Shown piece after piece: positions 38,001 to 45,834 of a stretch of 64,000 nucleotides of DNA (position 1 is the stretch's first letter; the number at the start of each line of letters is the position of its first letter). Below the pieces are notes generated by a model, which did not search any database, had not been told where the DNA came from, and worked only from the letters and a program-made list of their open reading frames with translations. Origin of the DNA: Methylopila sp. M107 (lineage in GTDB: Bacteria; Pseudomonadota; Alphaproteobacteria; Rhizobiales; Methylopilaceae); contig NZ_ARWB01000001.1 of NCBI RefSeq assembly GCF_000384475.1, positions 2,770,176-2,834,175 on the forward strand, read 5' to 3'. The position numbers and the translations under genes are program-made.

Positions 38001-41000
38001 CGCCGCCGAAGCCGGGCGCTCCGTTCGCAGACCCCTGCGGCGGCGTGGCCGGCGGCGTCAAGGCCGACGGCGTCGTTGTGGCGCGGGGAGAAGATCCACT
38101 GCTCGCCGGCGCGCCCTACGCCAAGGACCAGACTGACTTTCCGCGTGATCGCCTGCTTTCCGGCTTCCGCCGTTTCGAGGCATCGGCGGTTCAGCTCGAC
38201 CTCGTGACCAACCGCGCCGGCTGGCACGACCCGCAGGCGCGCATCGCGGTGCTGACGAAGGACTCGGACCGGTTCAAGGACGGCAAGACGCAATCGTTCC
38301 CATACGCGAAGCTGTCGCCGCTGATCAGCGCCCGTGAAGAACCCTTCTTCTTCCGCGCGCTTTCTGGGGAATGCATCGAGTTCCGCCACACCAACGAGCT
38401 GCCGAAGGAGACCGAGCTCGACGACTTCCAGGTGAAGACCCCGACCGACACGATCGGCCAGCACATCCACCTGGTGAAGTTTGACGTCACCTCGTCGGAC
38501 GGGTCCGGCAACGGCTTCAACTACGAGGACGGCACGTTTGCGCCGGACGAAGTGGCGAGCCGCCTCTGCGCCGCTGAAAAGGGCGGCGCGACGCTGGATG
38601 CGGGGCGGAAGCCCGGCGACCTCGCGCTCGCCGCCCCAAAGGATTTTTGCAGGGACGAACGCACCGAGCACCATTCTTGGTGGCGCGCGAAGCGCTCCGC
38701 CAACGCTGACCGGTTCCAGACCACCGTCCAGCGCTGGTACGCCGATCCGATCCTGTCCAACGACGGAAACTCCGCCGATGGAAAGGGCCAACTGGTCGAT
38801 CGCACCATGCGGACGGTGTTCAGCCACGACCATTTCGGTCCATCGTCGATCCAGCAACACGGCTACTACACCGCTCTGGTGATCGAGCCGGCCGGGAGCA
38901 AATGGATGACGCCGGACGGCAAGGATGAAAGCAGACCGCGCTTGCCGCGGCTGCCCGACGAACCCGGCAAAGCCGACAAGTATTCCGGTGACACATCGCT
39001 CTTCAACGGACGGAACGAAGACGTCGGCACGCGCAAGCGCGTGGTCAATGCGTTCGACAAAACCCATCCGGAATACAAAGCGCTTGTGGCCGCGGGGTAT
39101 GACGACAGGACCCATCCGGACTTTCGCGAGTTCGCCATCGCGATCGCCGATTTCGCGACGCTCTACGACCCGCGCGACCGGAAATCGAAGAAAGACGTCT
39201 TTCCAGGCCCGGACCCGATCTCCGATCGCCCTGCTTATGAAGACCGTTACCAGCGCGACGGGCGTCGCGTGAGCGAGGCGGGCATGGCGACGCTGGCCTG
39301 CGAGTTGACCTTCCGCGAGAAGCCAGCTGACTCGAAGAGGTTCTGCGGCTCGGCGATGAAGGAGGAGGGTAGGCCCGGCTCGGCCGACTGGTTCGCCGAC
39401 GAGAACGTGTCGCCGGCATGGCACGCGGCGGGACGCAAGGACGACAGCCACTCGGGCGCGTATCTGAAGTCGCTCCTCGCCTCGGGCGACAGCGGTCCCA
39501 CGATGAAAATGGCCGACCACCTGCTTCGCTATCGGCTGGCCGCCGCGGGTCACGACCCGCTTTCGACGCCGGGCGGCGACGAAAGGAAGTACGCCTCTCC
39601 CGTCGCGCCGCCCGAGCGGCCGGAGTCGATCTCGGTCGACCATCACGACCCCTATCTCGTGAACTACCGCGGCGAGCCGATTCCGCTCCGGGTGGGCACG
39701 AAGGACTCTCGGAAAGGGAAGCCGGACGATTGCAGCCTCAAGCCTCTCGCCCAACAGCACCTTCTGCCATGGCGCGCCGGCGAGAATGAGGTGAAGCCTC
39801 CGCCTCCCGGCAGCGCCCCGATCGAGGCGTTCACGAAGGCCGAAGATATCGCTGCTTTCAAGGACTGCTCCATCGAGTATCAGCGTACGGACAACAGGGG
39901 CGACATGGCGGGCGTGTTCTCGTCGCTGCTGCATTTCGACCCGGCGACGCCGATCCTCGAAACCTATTCGGGCGAGCGCAACATCATCCGCCTGATCCAG
40001 GGCGCACAGGAGGTGCAGCACACCTTCAACCTCGAAGGCGTCGTCTGGCGGCGCAACATCGACCAGTCGTTCCCAGCGATGGGCAGGCAACTCGACTCGA
40101 TCTGGCGCGGGAACTGGCCGCTCGGCGTGAAATCCTGGTCGACGCTCCATCAGCGCTGCCAGGAGTTCGGCGCCGCTCGCCTGGGCCGGCCAAAGGAATA
40201 CGCGCAATGGTCGAAAAACGGCTGGCAATCTTTCCGCGACAACTCGCCGGAGCAAACATTCTGGCGCGACTACACGCACCGCATCGCCGAATGCGACAAT
40301 CAGGAAGGCGTCGTCACCGCGCAGGAGATCGGCATTTCCGAGCATTTCGAGTTCGGCGGCGCGGCGCGCGGGGGCTACAATGGAGGTTACCTCTCCGACA
40401 AAAGCAGGGCCGCCGGCCAGACGCGTCTAGAAATCACCGAAGGTCAAGCGTCGAGCCCAAGCGGACAGCTGGCGAGCGGCGACTATATTTACGACTTCGG
40501 CTCTCACGACGCCTTGTGGAATGGCGCCTGGGGATTGCTGCGCGTTTATGGAAAGAACGATTCAGACACAATTCCTGATCTGGAAAAAAGAGCGGAAGAT
40601 ACAACGGCTTGTATCCTGCAAAGAGACATCAGCGGCGCAGCGTTGAGCTACAACAATGAGTGTCTGCAGAAGGACTTGCAGGAAAATCAGCAAACAAAGT
40701 TGCTCAAGAGCCGTCTTGCGGCTCTGCCGTCAAAGGAAGACTCTGTCCCGGATGGGAAAGGCTCGACGGATCAGAAAGGAAATGAAGACAAGACGATTGC
40801 GTCCGCGAAGGCGGTGTTCTGTCCCGCCAATGCGCGGCACGTCTATTCGCTCGCGGTGGCCCGCGACGATACCGGCCGTCGGTACTCCAGAGACCTGAAA
40901 GATAAAGACGGGCTGCAGTTCACGCTCGTCAACCCCGCCAAAGTCTTCAAGTCAAAAGAGACTTTGGCGAATTTCATGGTCAAGTTCGCAGAGGCTTCGG

Positions 41001-43276
41001 CGGTTGGACAGACGGCCGCCGGGACCGACGACGACCGAGGGGTGAGGCCGCTCGGCGCGCCGCTGGAACTGCCGGCCGCCGCCGACAAGCCGTTCGTGCT
41101 CCGCGTCCGCGCGGGAGATTGCGTGCATCTCGCGATCGTCAATGCGCTGAAGAAGACCGACGGAGGCGACTTTCTCGCCGATGCGCTGGGCGACGCGCGC
41201 ATGCCGCCGATCACGCCGCTCAACGTCGACCCGGCCTGGGACGACAAGTCACGCGAGAACTGCCGCGCCGGCGACGCATTGTGCCTCAACCAGCCGGTCA
41301 GGTGGGAAGCGGACCTCTCCAAGCCCGAGATCAAATCTCACAAGCGGCTGCTGCGGCCGTCGGCCAATCTCTCGGTGCGGGTGCCGATCATGACGCTGAC
41401 GCCGAACGAGAAACTCTCCCTCCCGTTCGGCGCGGAAATGAACCCGCCGCTCCCGCCGCAGGATGAGAGCGCGCTCGCCAAAAAGTCCGGACCGGACGCG
41501 GAGTTCGTCACGTTCTATGCCGGTCGCGGGGCGCTTCCGGAACTGTCTCGGGACGAAGCGGAGGAAGTCGCTACTATGCTCATTGCGAACGCGCTTCCTG
41601 GAGGAATTCCCCAGGGTTTTGCGGTCGTGTCCACATCATCGCAAGGACTGGCCGATGTAGGTGGCTTCAGGTTCTCGCTGGCGCCAGAGGCATTGTCTCG
41701 CCAAGCCTCGCGCGATCAGGTTCTTGTGGATGTATTGAGCGCTCCAGATGCCGTGTTGAGTAAAATTGATCGGCAGAAGATCTCTGCGAACGTTCTCAAA
41801 CGCTCCGCAGTAGAAGACACGCCGTCGCTGAAAGAAAAACCAGCGGGCCAATCGCAACAAGAATTAGCTATAGAAGCCTTCATTCAAAAGCAGGGTGCGA
41901 CAAACGATGACGTAAGAGGGGTGCTTGCAGAGTCCGACCCGGCGATGAGCGTAAGAATTTCAAAACAAAAATCTTCGGATGACGTCAGTTATCTCCGCAA
42001 TCTACTTGTACAGATTGATCGAAAAAAAACGATCGAGGATCAGTACACGGCGAATCCGCTCGTCAATACGAGCAAGCTCGGCTGCGAGCTTCTCGGCGGC
42101 CGGGACCGGGACGGCAGGGAGGACGTCGATCAGGTCGCGACCTGCATTCCGTATGCGTTCGGCGCGCTGCCTATTAAGTCCTTCGGCGACGTGATCGGCC
42201 ATGGCGCGCATGGTCTGCTCGGCGCGCTCGTCGTCGAGCCGTCGAACTGGCACGCGCAGTCGGGCGACCATGCGTTCGACCTGGTCGATAACGTCCGTAA
42301 TGGCGCGACCGCCCAAGCGATCGAGACACGCAGGAAAGCCTGGTTCGATGCGGCGATGGCCGCCGCCAACAAGATCGACGACGGCGCGGCGAGGGCCAAA
42401 GCTCAAGCTGATGTGCAGGAAAGAGCGTCATCCGAATTCCAGAGCGCGGCTCGCGCCGAGATCGGCGCCGCGCCCGTCCTGCTGGCGCCCGGCGAGGCGG
42501 AGTTTTCGGTCAAACATTCCGGCCACCTTCCAGGAACGTCGTTCTCCGCGGTCTTCGAGGGCGGCACGCATCGGGTGCGGGAGCACGTCGTGTTCTGGCG
42601 AGACGGCATGAACCTCTGGGACAGGAAGTCGCGAGACCGTTGGGTGTCGAGCAACGGGTCCTACCTCGCGGGCTCTCCATCCAAAATGCACGACGTGCCC
42701 TTCAGCGGCCCCGTCGCCGACTGCCACATCTGCACCGACAGCTACGACCATGGCGACAAGGGCGTGAACTATCAGTCGGCGCCGTTCAACATCCGGCTCA
42801 GGGGGCAGGGTCAGCGGATGAAAGGGGCGCTCGAGTCCCATTACGACCTCAACGCCTTCGAGTTCCCGTCCGGCTTCTACCTCAGCCGCAATGCCGCCCT
42901 TGGAAGCGGAACCGATGAAGAGGAAGGCGTCGGCAAGAGGCCGGCCATGCCGATCCTGCGGGCCGAAGCGGGCGAGGAGGTGGTTATCCGGGTGCTGCAT
43001 CCTTCGGGTAGGGCGCGGCAACGAGCCTTCGTCACCACCGCGCTCGACTATGACGACCTGTTCCCCGGCTTCGGCTTCCCGCATTCCGCGCTGCTCGCGC
43101 CGGGCAAGGGGATCACCGCCTCGATCGCCCGTCCGGTCCGGGAAGGTTGCTACCTCTGGCAGGACGGCCCGGCCCAGCTTCGGGCCGGCGGAACCTGGGG
43201 GCTGCTGGACGTCGTCGCTCCGGGCAAGATCAAGGACGGGCAGGTTTCGCACTGCCGCCGGGCATCATCGAAATAG
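35081..43276 (+). CDS. giant secreted multicopper oxidase-like protein with multiple cupredoxin domains
   Basis: About 2731 residues. The start at 35081 is preferred to in-frame ATGs at 34892 and 35054 because GGGGCGG precedes it and a signal peptide (GLVVPALLGGLFGAAA) follows. One complete copper centre is visible: H557-L-H559 in HLHAHQW, and H628-C629-H630-x3-H634-x4-M639, the classical T1/T3 multicopper oxidase motif. Further His pairs lie at QHIHLV (1128/1130) and SHDHFG (1249/1251), where Asp replaces Cys. Degenerate copies are near 1647 (VQHTFNLEGVVW), 1809 (GSHDALWNGAWG) and 2374 (GHGAHGLLGALVVEP). A C2548-H-I-C2551 cluster is near the C-terminus. It probably oxidises a metal ion or phenolic outside the inner membrane. 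Downstream genes encode a copper chaperone and a cytochrome. The length is far above common oxidases. Confidence 0.85.
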   Translation: MSVAAGWRGLVVPALLGGLFGAAAPDIAAAAAAQLPAPTTFAAEAEREAPSAEWCKTSTSVASSAGRRLVCADIAALDQILVYNRFGSFNPFGMIFALTRDVVSSVDGSKTRKAGEVRLADGKRPRPLTLRANAGDVLLLRVRNLLRDKQPGLSESFCRNGGWEDDKQRVAVRKAVSEGPEKDHTVVDHGEALCKSGSAAEKSVDAEKNDLDWPRTRDLAFSIDGLVAVAGRENGVGEETGAALRMCRGLASIKPGSFVECQFEVDREGTYFLASDASPAGGEGDGGSITHGLFGAVVAEQRYTRWYRSQVTEADFDTAWPKAAAEAGLPRHARVGGIDYETTKDEKTVDGVVTPGVPYLNIARPVDGKATQADFAKATKIEIVHSDLNAIIFRPAGEYSLDPDPSNPNKYPKNLSDSGRGACAAGNAPESQWEFCEVKFREFSVFFHDELKAFYTRNFDELGKFGQLAGVRDGFGINYGASGMGAALLANRKNIGPAADCAECLYEEFFLASWANGDPALLENFADDPSNVHHSYLNDPVTYRNFHAGPKETHVFHLHAHQWFAGNDPGRGSYLDSQTVAPRQGFSYDIYHGGLNPHAPGKDPSGKGWWETMGSGNRNRTIGDSIFHCHLYPHFAQGMWELWRVHDVLEDGTRRLPDGQETPGLSLGERSLMGIKRRPGSVQPWTGAWVEQEAGKENLVGTPIPALVPLPNHPLPLLPTYEGAPTTLAAAQSAKPPKPDKEQPVVRAMPGYPFTIAGRPGHRPPQAPMDIARKRVGDPSDKSKQNPPELDDPANDVLTNEYLDAGLPRHVVQDGATRKFGIGELPAELKQAGGLPLPNPAEATPAWESDQRKRELGWSQVVAKMLALGDMTAHLEKATFELLPYEGTPLERAAMGFHFDGKVWNDGAKLTLRKADGEETKPETAPGDDLTEKTGNVPSPERKIDIAQGAYKTLVSPPLGSNFVPADRFTVNGAPPKPGAPFADPCGGVAGGVKADGVVVARGEDPLLAGAPYAKDQTDFPRDRLLSGFRRFEASAVQLDLVTNRAGWHDPQARIAVLTKDSDRFKDGKTQSFPYAKLSPLISAREEPFFFRALSGECIEFRHTNELPKETELDDFQVKTPTDTIGQHIHLVKFDVTSSDGSGNGFNYEDGTFAPDEVASRLCAAEKGGATLDAGRKPGDLALAAPKDFCRDERTEHHSWWRAKRSANADRFQTTVQRWYADPILSNDGNSADGKGQLVDRTMRTVFSHDHFGPSSIQQHGYYTALVIEPAGSKWMTPDGKDESRPRLPRLPDEPGKADKYSGDTSLFNGRNEDVGTRKRVVNAFDKTHPEYKALVAAGYDDRTHPDFREFAIAIADFATLYDPRDRKSKKDVFPGPDPISDRPAYEDRYQRDGRRVSEAGMATLACELTFREKPADSKRFCGSAMKEEGRPGSADWFADENVSPAWHAAGRKDDSHSGAYLKSLLASGDSGPTMKMADHLLRYRLAAAGHDPLSTPGGDERKYASPVAPPERPESISVDHHDPYLVNYRGEPIPLRVGTKDSRKGKPDDCSLKPLAQQHLLPWRAGENEVKPPPPGSAPIEAFTKAEDIAAFKDCSIEYQRTDNRGDMAGVFSSLLHFDPATPILETYSGERNIIRLIQGAQEVQHTFNLEGVVWRRNIDQSFPAMGRQLDSIWRGNWPLGVKSWSTLHQRCQEFGAARLGRPKEYAQWSKNGWQSFRDNSPEQTFWRDYTHRIAECDNQEGVVTAQEIGISEHFEFGGAARGGYNGGYLSDKSRAAGQTRLEITEGQASSPSGQLASGDYIYDFGSHDALWNGAWGLLRVYGKNDSDTIPDLEKRAEDTTACILQRDISGAALSYNNECLQKDLQENQQTKLLKSRLAALPSKEDSVPDGKGSTDQKGNEDKTIASAKAVFCPANARHVYSLAVARDDTGRRYSRDLKDKDGLQFTLVNPAKVFKSKETLANFMVKFAEASAVGQTAAGTDDDRGVRPLGAPLELPAAADKPFVLRVRAGDCVHLAIVNALKKTDGGDFLADALGDARMPPITPLNVDPAWDDKSRENCRAGDALCLNQPVRWEADLSKPEIKSHKRLLRPSANLSVRVPIMTLTPNEKLSLPFGAEMNPPLPPQDESALAKKSGPDAEFVTFYAGRGALPELSRDEAEEVATMLIANALPGGIPQGFAVVSTSSQGLADVGGFRFSLAPEALSRQASRDQVLVDVLSAPDAVLSKIDRQKISANVLKRSAVEDTPSLKEKPAGQSQQELAIEAFIQKQGATNDDVRGVLAESDPAMSVRISKQKSSDDVSYLRNLLVQIDRKKTIEDQYTANPLVNTSKLGCELLGGRDRDGREDVDQVATCIPYAFGALPIKSFGDVIGHGAHGLLGALVVEPSNWHAQSGDHAFDLVDNVRNGATAQAIETRRKAWFDAAMAAANKIDDGAARAKAQADVQERASSEFQSAARAEIGAAPVLLAPGEAEFSVKHSGHLPGTSFSAVFEGGTHRVREHVVFWRDGMNLWDRKSRDRWVSSNGSYLAGSPSKMHDVPFSGPVADCHICTDSYDHGDKGVNYQSAPFNIRLRGQGQRMKGALESHYDLNAFEFPSGFYLSRNAALGSGTDEEEGVGKRPAMPILRAEAGEEVVIRVLHPSGRARQRAFVTTALDYDDLFPGFGFPHSALLAPGKGITASIARPVREGCYLWQDGPAQLRAGGTWGLLDVVAPGKIKDGQVSHCRRASSK

Positions 43277-43300
43277 CGCGGGGCGGCGAGGGCGGGCGCG

Positions 43301-45214
43301 ATGCGGAGGCCGAAACAGCGGATGGCGGCCTTGGCGCTCGCCGCCGCGACGCTGGCGGGGCTTTCGACCTACTTCGGCTCCGGTCCGGCGGGTGCGCAAG
43401 CCGGCGGGCCCGACGCCGCGCCTGGGCGCGTGCGCGACCTGCAGGCCGGGCTCGCGATCAAGCTGCGCCTGACGCGGGCCGACGGCGCGCCGATCGACCG
43501 GCCGGAGCCCGGAGCGGCGTTCCGCATCGCGTTCGAACTCGGCGACGTCGCAACCGGCGCGCCGGCTGCCGGCCTCCATCCGGCCGTCTGGCTGCGCCCG
43601 CGCGAGGCCACCAATGCGTCATGCGACGAAGCCGGCCGCGCCTGGCGGGCGACGGGGCGGCTCCCGCTCGGCGCGATCGACCTCAACGGCGTCATCATCG
43701 CCACCCTCGATGATGACGACAGGCTGGCCTTCGTCGATCCGCGCCTCGATCTTGCGACCAGCAACATGCTGTCGGTCGGCCACGCCAAGGGGCCATGGCT
43801 TGAACTCGCGGCCGACCGCGACGGCCAGCGCGTCCTGCTGCGCGGCGTCGAGGGGGTTCGCGCGCGGCGGGCGGACGGCGCCGAAGAGAGCCTCACGCCG
43901 CCGGGGCGGCCGCGGAGCCGCATCCTTGCTTTGCCCAGCGCAGGGCTCTGGACAGCATCGGACGGAGTTCTGGCCCGGATCGACGCCGCGCAAGGACAGG
44001 GGCCGGCCGAAATCGCCCTCGGCGGACCGATCTCGATCCTGCGTGACGCGCGGCCGGCAGGAGGCCGGCCCGCGCGTCAGGACGTGGCCGCGCAGCCGGA
44101 ACTGTTCGCGGCGACGTCGGCCGGGTCGGCCGTGCTGGTGCATGCGGATGGCGCGGAGGAGCGGATCGCGCTCGGGCCAGTGCGCGACGCGGTCTTCGCC
44201 CCGACCGCGGCCGCCATGCTCGCGCTCGGCCAGGACCGCAGGCTGAGCTTCGTCGGCCTTGCGGGCGGGTCGCAAACGTCCGTCGCGCTGCCAGCCGAGG
44301 CCGACCGGCTGGAGCTCGCGCCCGGAGAGCGGCTTGCGGTCGCCTGGTCGCCGGCGAACAGCGCGCTTAGTTTCGTCGAGGTCTCGACCATGCGGCTCGC
44401 CGGGGCGCTGTCCTTCAACCGGCCGGTCCGCGAGATCGCCTTTGCGGGCGGCTACGCCTTCGCGCTGCTGGACGATCTAAGCTCGGTGATCGCGATCGAC
44501 CTCGGGTCCGTCACGCCGGGGAGCGCGCCGAAGCTGCACTCGATCCCGCTCGGACCTTCGACGATCGTCCCGCCGGGATCGGGACCCTATCTCGCGACGC
44601 TCGCGCCGCAGCCCAGAGTGATGGCCCTGCACCGGCCGACCCAGACCGTCTTCATCGTCTCGGCGGATGGCGGCGAGCGCATGCCGCCGATGACCGCCTT
44701 CCGGCTGAAGGGCGGCGCGCCGCGCGCGATCCTCACGCTCGACCGCTCGCTTCTGGAGACGTCGCCGGGTCGATACACGACATCGGCGATCGGTCCGCAG
44801 GCGGGCCCGTGGGAGGTGGTGCTCACGACCGGAACAGGCGGCCTTACGACCTGCTTCACGATCGACGTCGGCGACGGCAAGCTCGCCCGGAACGACGATC
44901 GCATCCGCGTCGCGGTGACGGTCGATCCCGTCCGGCTGCCACGCTCGGGCGGTTCCGGCGAGGCCGAACTGTCGATCCATGTCGACGCCGGCGCGCATGG
45001 CGCGGCGCTCGCCGACAGGCTGCCGTTCTCGGTCATGGCGCTCGATCGGCCGTGGCGCGCGGAGGTGACGGCCGAGCGCATGGAGGCGGGCCGCTACCGC
45101 GCGCGTCTGCGCCTGCCGGGACCCGGCCAGTATCCAATCGTTCCCGCCTTCGCGCTACCGCGCTTGAGCGAGGCGAAGCCGGGGCTCATCCAGGTCGAGC
45201 TGTCGTCGGAGTGA
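43301..45214 (+). CDS. secreted propeller-like protein of the multicopper oxidase operon
   Basis: A 637-residue exported protein (signal peptide RMAALALAAATLAGLSTY). Residues about 50-110 form a small domain (IKLRLTRADGAPI, LHPAVWLRPRE). The middle has repeated short strands typical of a beta-propeller (VIIATLDDDDRLAFVDPR, VAWSPANSALSFVEV, AFALLDDLSSVIAIDLGS). The C-terminal 120 residues resemble an immunoglobulin-like or FixH/CopC-like sandwich (ELSIHVDAGAHG, AERMEAGRYRARLRLPGPGQ). There is no catalytic motif. It starts 24 bases after the oxidase gene and its stop overlaps the SCO1 gene start. I infer a partner or scaffold for the oxidase. The family is not recognised with certainty. Confidence 0.7.
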   Translation: MRRPKQRMAALALAAATLAGLSTYFGSGPAGAQAGGPDAAPGRVRDLQAGLAIKLRLTRADGAPIDRPEPGAAFRIAFELGDVATGAPAAGLHPAVWLRPREATNASCDEAGRAWRATGRLPLGAIDLNGVIIATLDDDDRLAFVDPRLDLATSNMLSVGHAKGPWLELAADRDGQRVLLRGVEGVRARRADGAEESLTPPGRPRSRILALPSAGLWTASDGVLARIDAAQGQGPAEIALGGPISILRDARPAGGRPARQDVAAQPELFAATSAGSAVLVHADGAEERIALGPVRDAVFAPTAAAMLALGQDRRLSFVGLAGGSQTSVALPAEADRLELAPGERLAVAWSPANSALSFVEVSTMRLAGALSFNRPVREIAFAGGYAFALLDDLSSVIAIDLGSVTPGSAPKLHSIPLGPSTIVPPGSGPYLATLAPQPRVMALHRPTQTVFIVSADGGERMPPMTAFRLKGGAPRAILTLDRSLLETSPGRYTTSAIGPQAGPWEVVLTTGTGGLTTCFTIDVGDGKLARNDDRIRVAVTVDPVRLPRSGGSGEAELSIHVDAGAHGAALADRLPFSVMALDRPWRAEVTAERMEAGRYRARLRLPGPGQYPIVPAFALPRLSEAKPGLIQVELSSE

Positions 45215-45834
45215 CCCTGTTGCGCCATGCGCTCCTCGCTTTCGCCTTCTTGTCGATTCTGTCCGTCGCCGCAGTCGGGGCGAGCGCGCATGACCGCGCA
45301 CATCACGATGTGGCGCACCACGCGCAGACGCGAACCAATGTGGTGTCGGAACAGGATATTCCCCACGTCGCGATCGACCTCGCCGACCATGAGGGGCGTC
45401 GGGTCTCGTTCGCCGACCTGCTCGGGCGCGGTCCGTTCATCCTGTCCTTCTCCTATCTCAACTGCCCGAGCCAGTGCCCGACATCGGACCTTGTCATGGG
45501 GCAGGCCTCCCAAGCGGCGGCGGCGCGGCGGCCGGAGCTGCGCTTCGTCACGCTGACCCTTGACCCCGAGCGCGACGATGTCGCCGCGCTCGGAAAGCAG
45601 CACGAAGCGCTCGGATCGCCTGCGAACTGGCTGTGGGCGACGGGCGATCCAGGACCGATGCGCCGCCTGCTCAGAACGCTCGGGGTGGAGCCAGGGCCGC
45701 TCGAGGCGCATGGCGTGCAGTTTCTGGTCGGAAGCGGCGCAAGCGGAAAGATGACCCGCACGACGGGCCTCCCCGACGACGCTGTTGATCTTTTGGCGTT
45801 GGCGGAACGCTATGACGCGCCCCTTCCACGGTGA
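45211..45834 (+). CDS. SCO1/SenC family copper chaperone/thiol oxidoreductase
   Basis: A 207-residue exported or membrane-anchored protein. The start is the GTG at 45211, overlapping the upstream stop; a TTG at 45220 with GGAG at better spacing is an alternative. After a signal-like segment (HALLAFAFLSILSVAAVG) comes a His-rich stretch (AHDRAHHDVAHH). The thioredoxin-like domain then carries the Sco CxxxC copper motif (C85-PSQ-C89) and the conserved His (H167 in EAHGVQFLVG). Sco proteins deliver copper to cuproenzymes such as cytochrome oxidase. Here the neighbour implies loading of the giant multicopper oxidase. Confidence 0.9.
   Translation: MTLLRHALLAFAFLSILSVAAVGASAHDRAHHDVAHHAQTRTNVVSEQDIPHVAIDLADHEGRRVSFADLLGRGPFILSFSYLNCPSQCPTSDLVMGQASQAAAARRPELRFVTLTLDPERDDVAALGKQHEALGSPANWLWATGDPGPMRRLLRTLGVEPGPLEAHGVQFLVGSGASGKMTRTTGLPDDAVDLLALAERYDAPLPR

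Noticed and set aside
37955-40345. 796-residue open frame on the minus strand
   Set aside because: It is antisense to the multicopper oxidase gene, whose copper motifs lie in the plus frame, and has a low-complexity Arg/Val/Gly composition.
42722-42733. C-H-I-C cluster in the oxidase as a heme-binding site
   Set aside because: A heme c site needs CxxCH; here the second Cys is followed by Thr. It may be a metal or disulfide site instead.
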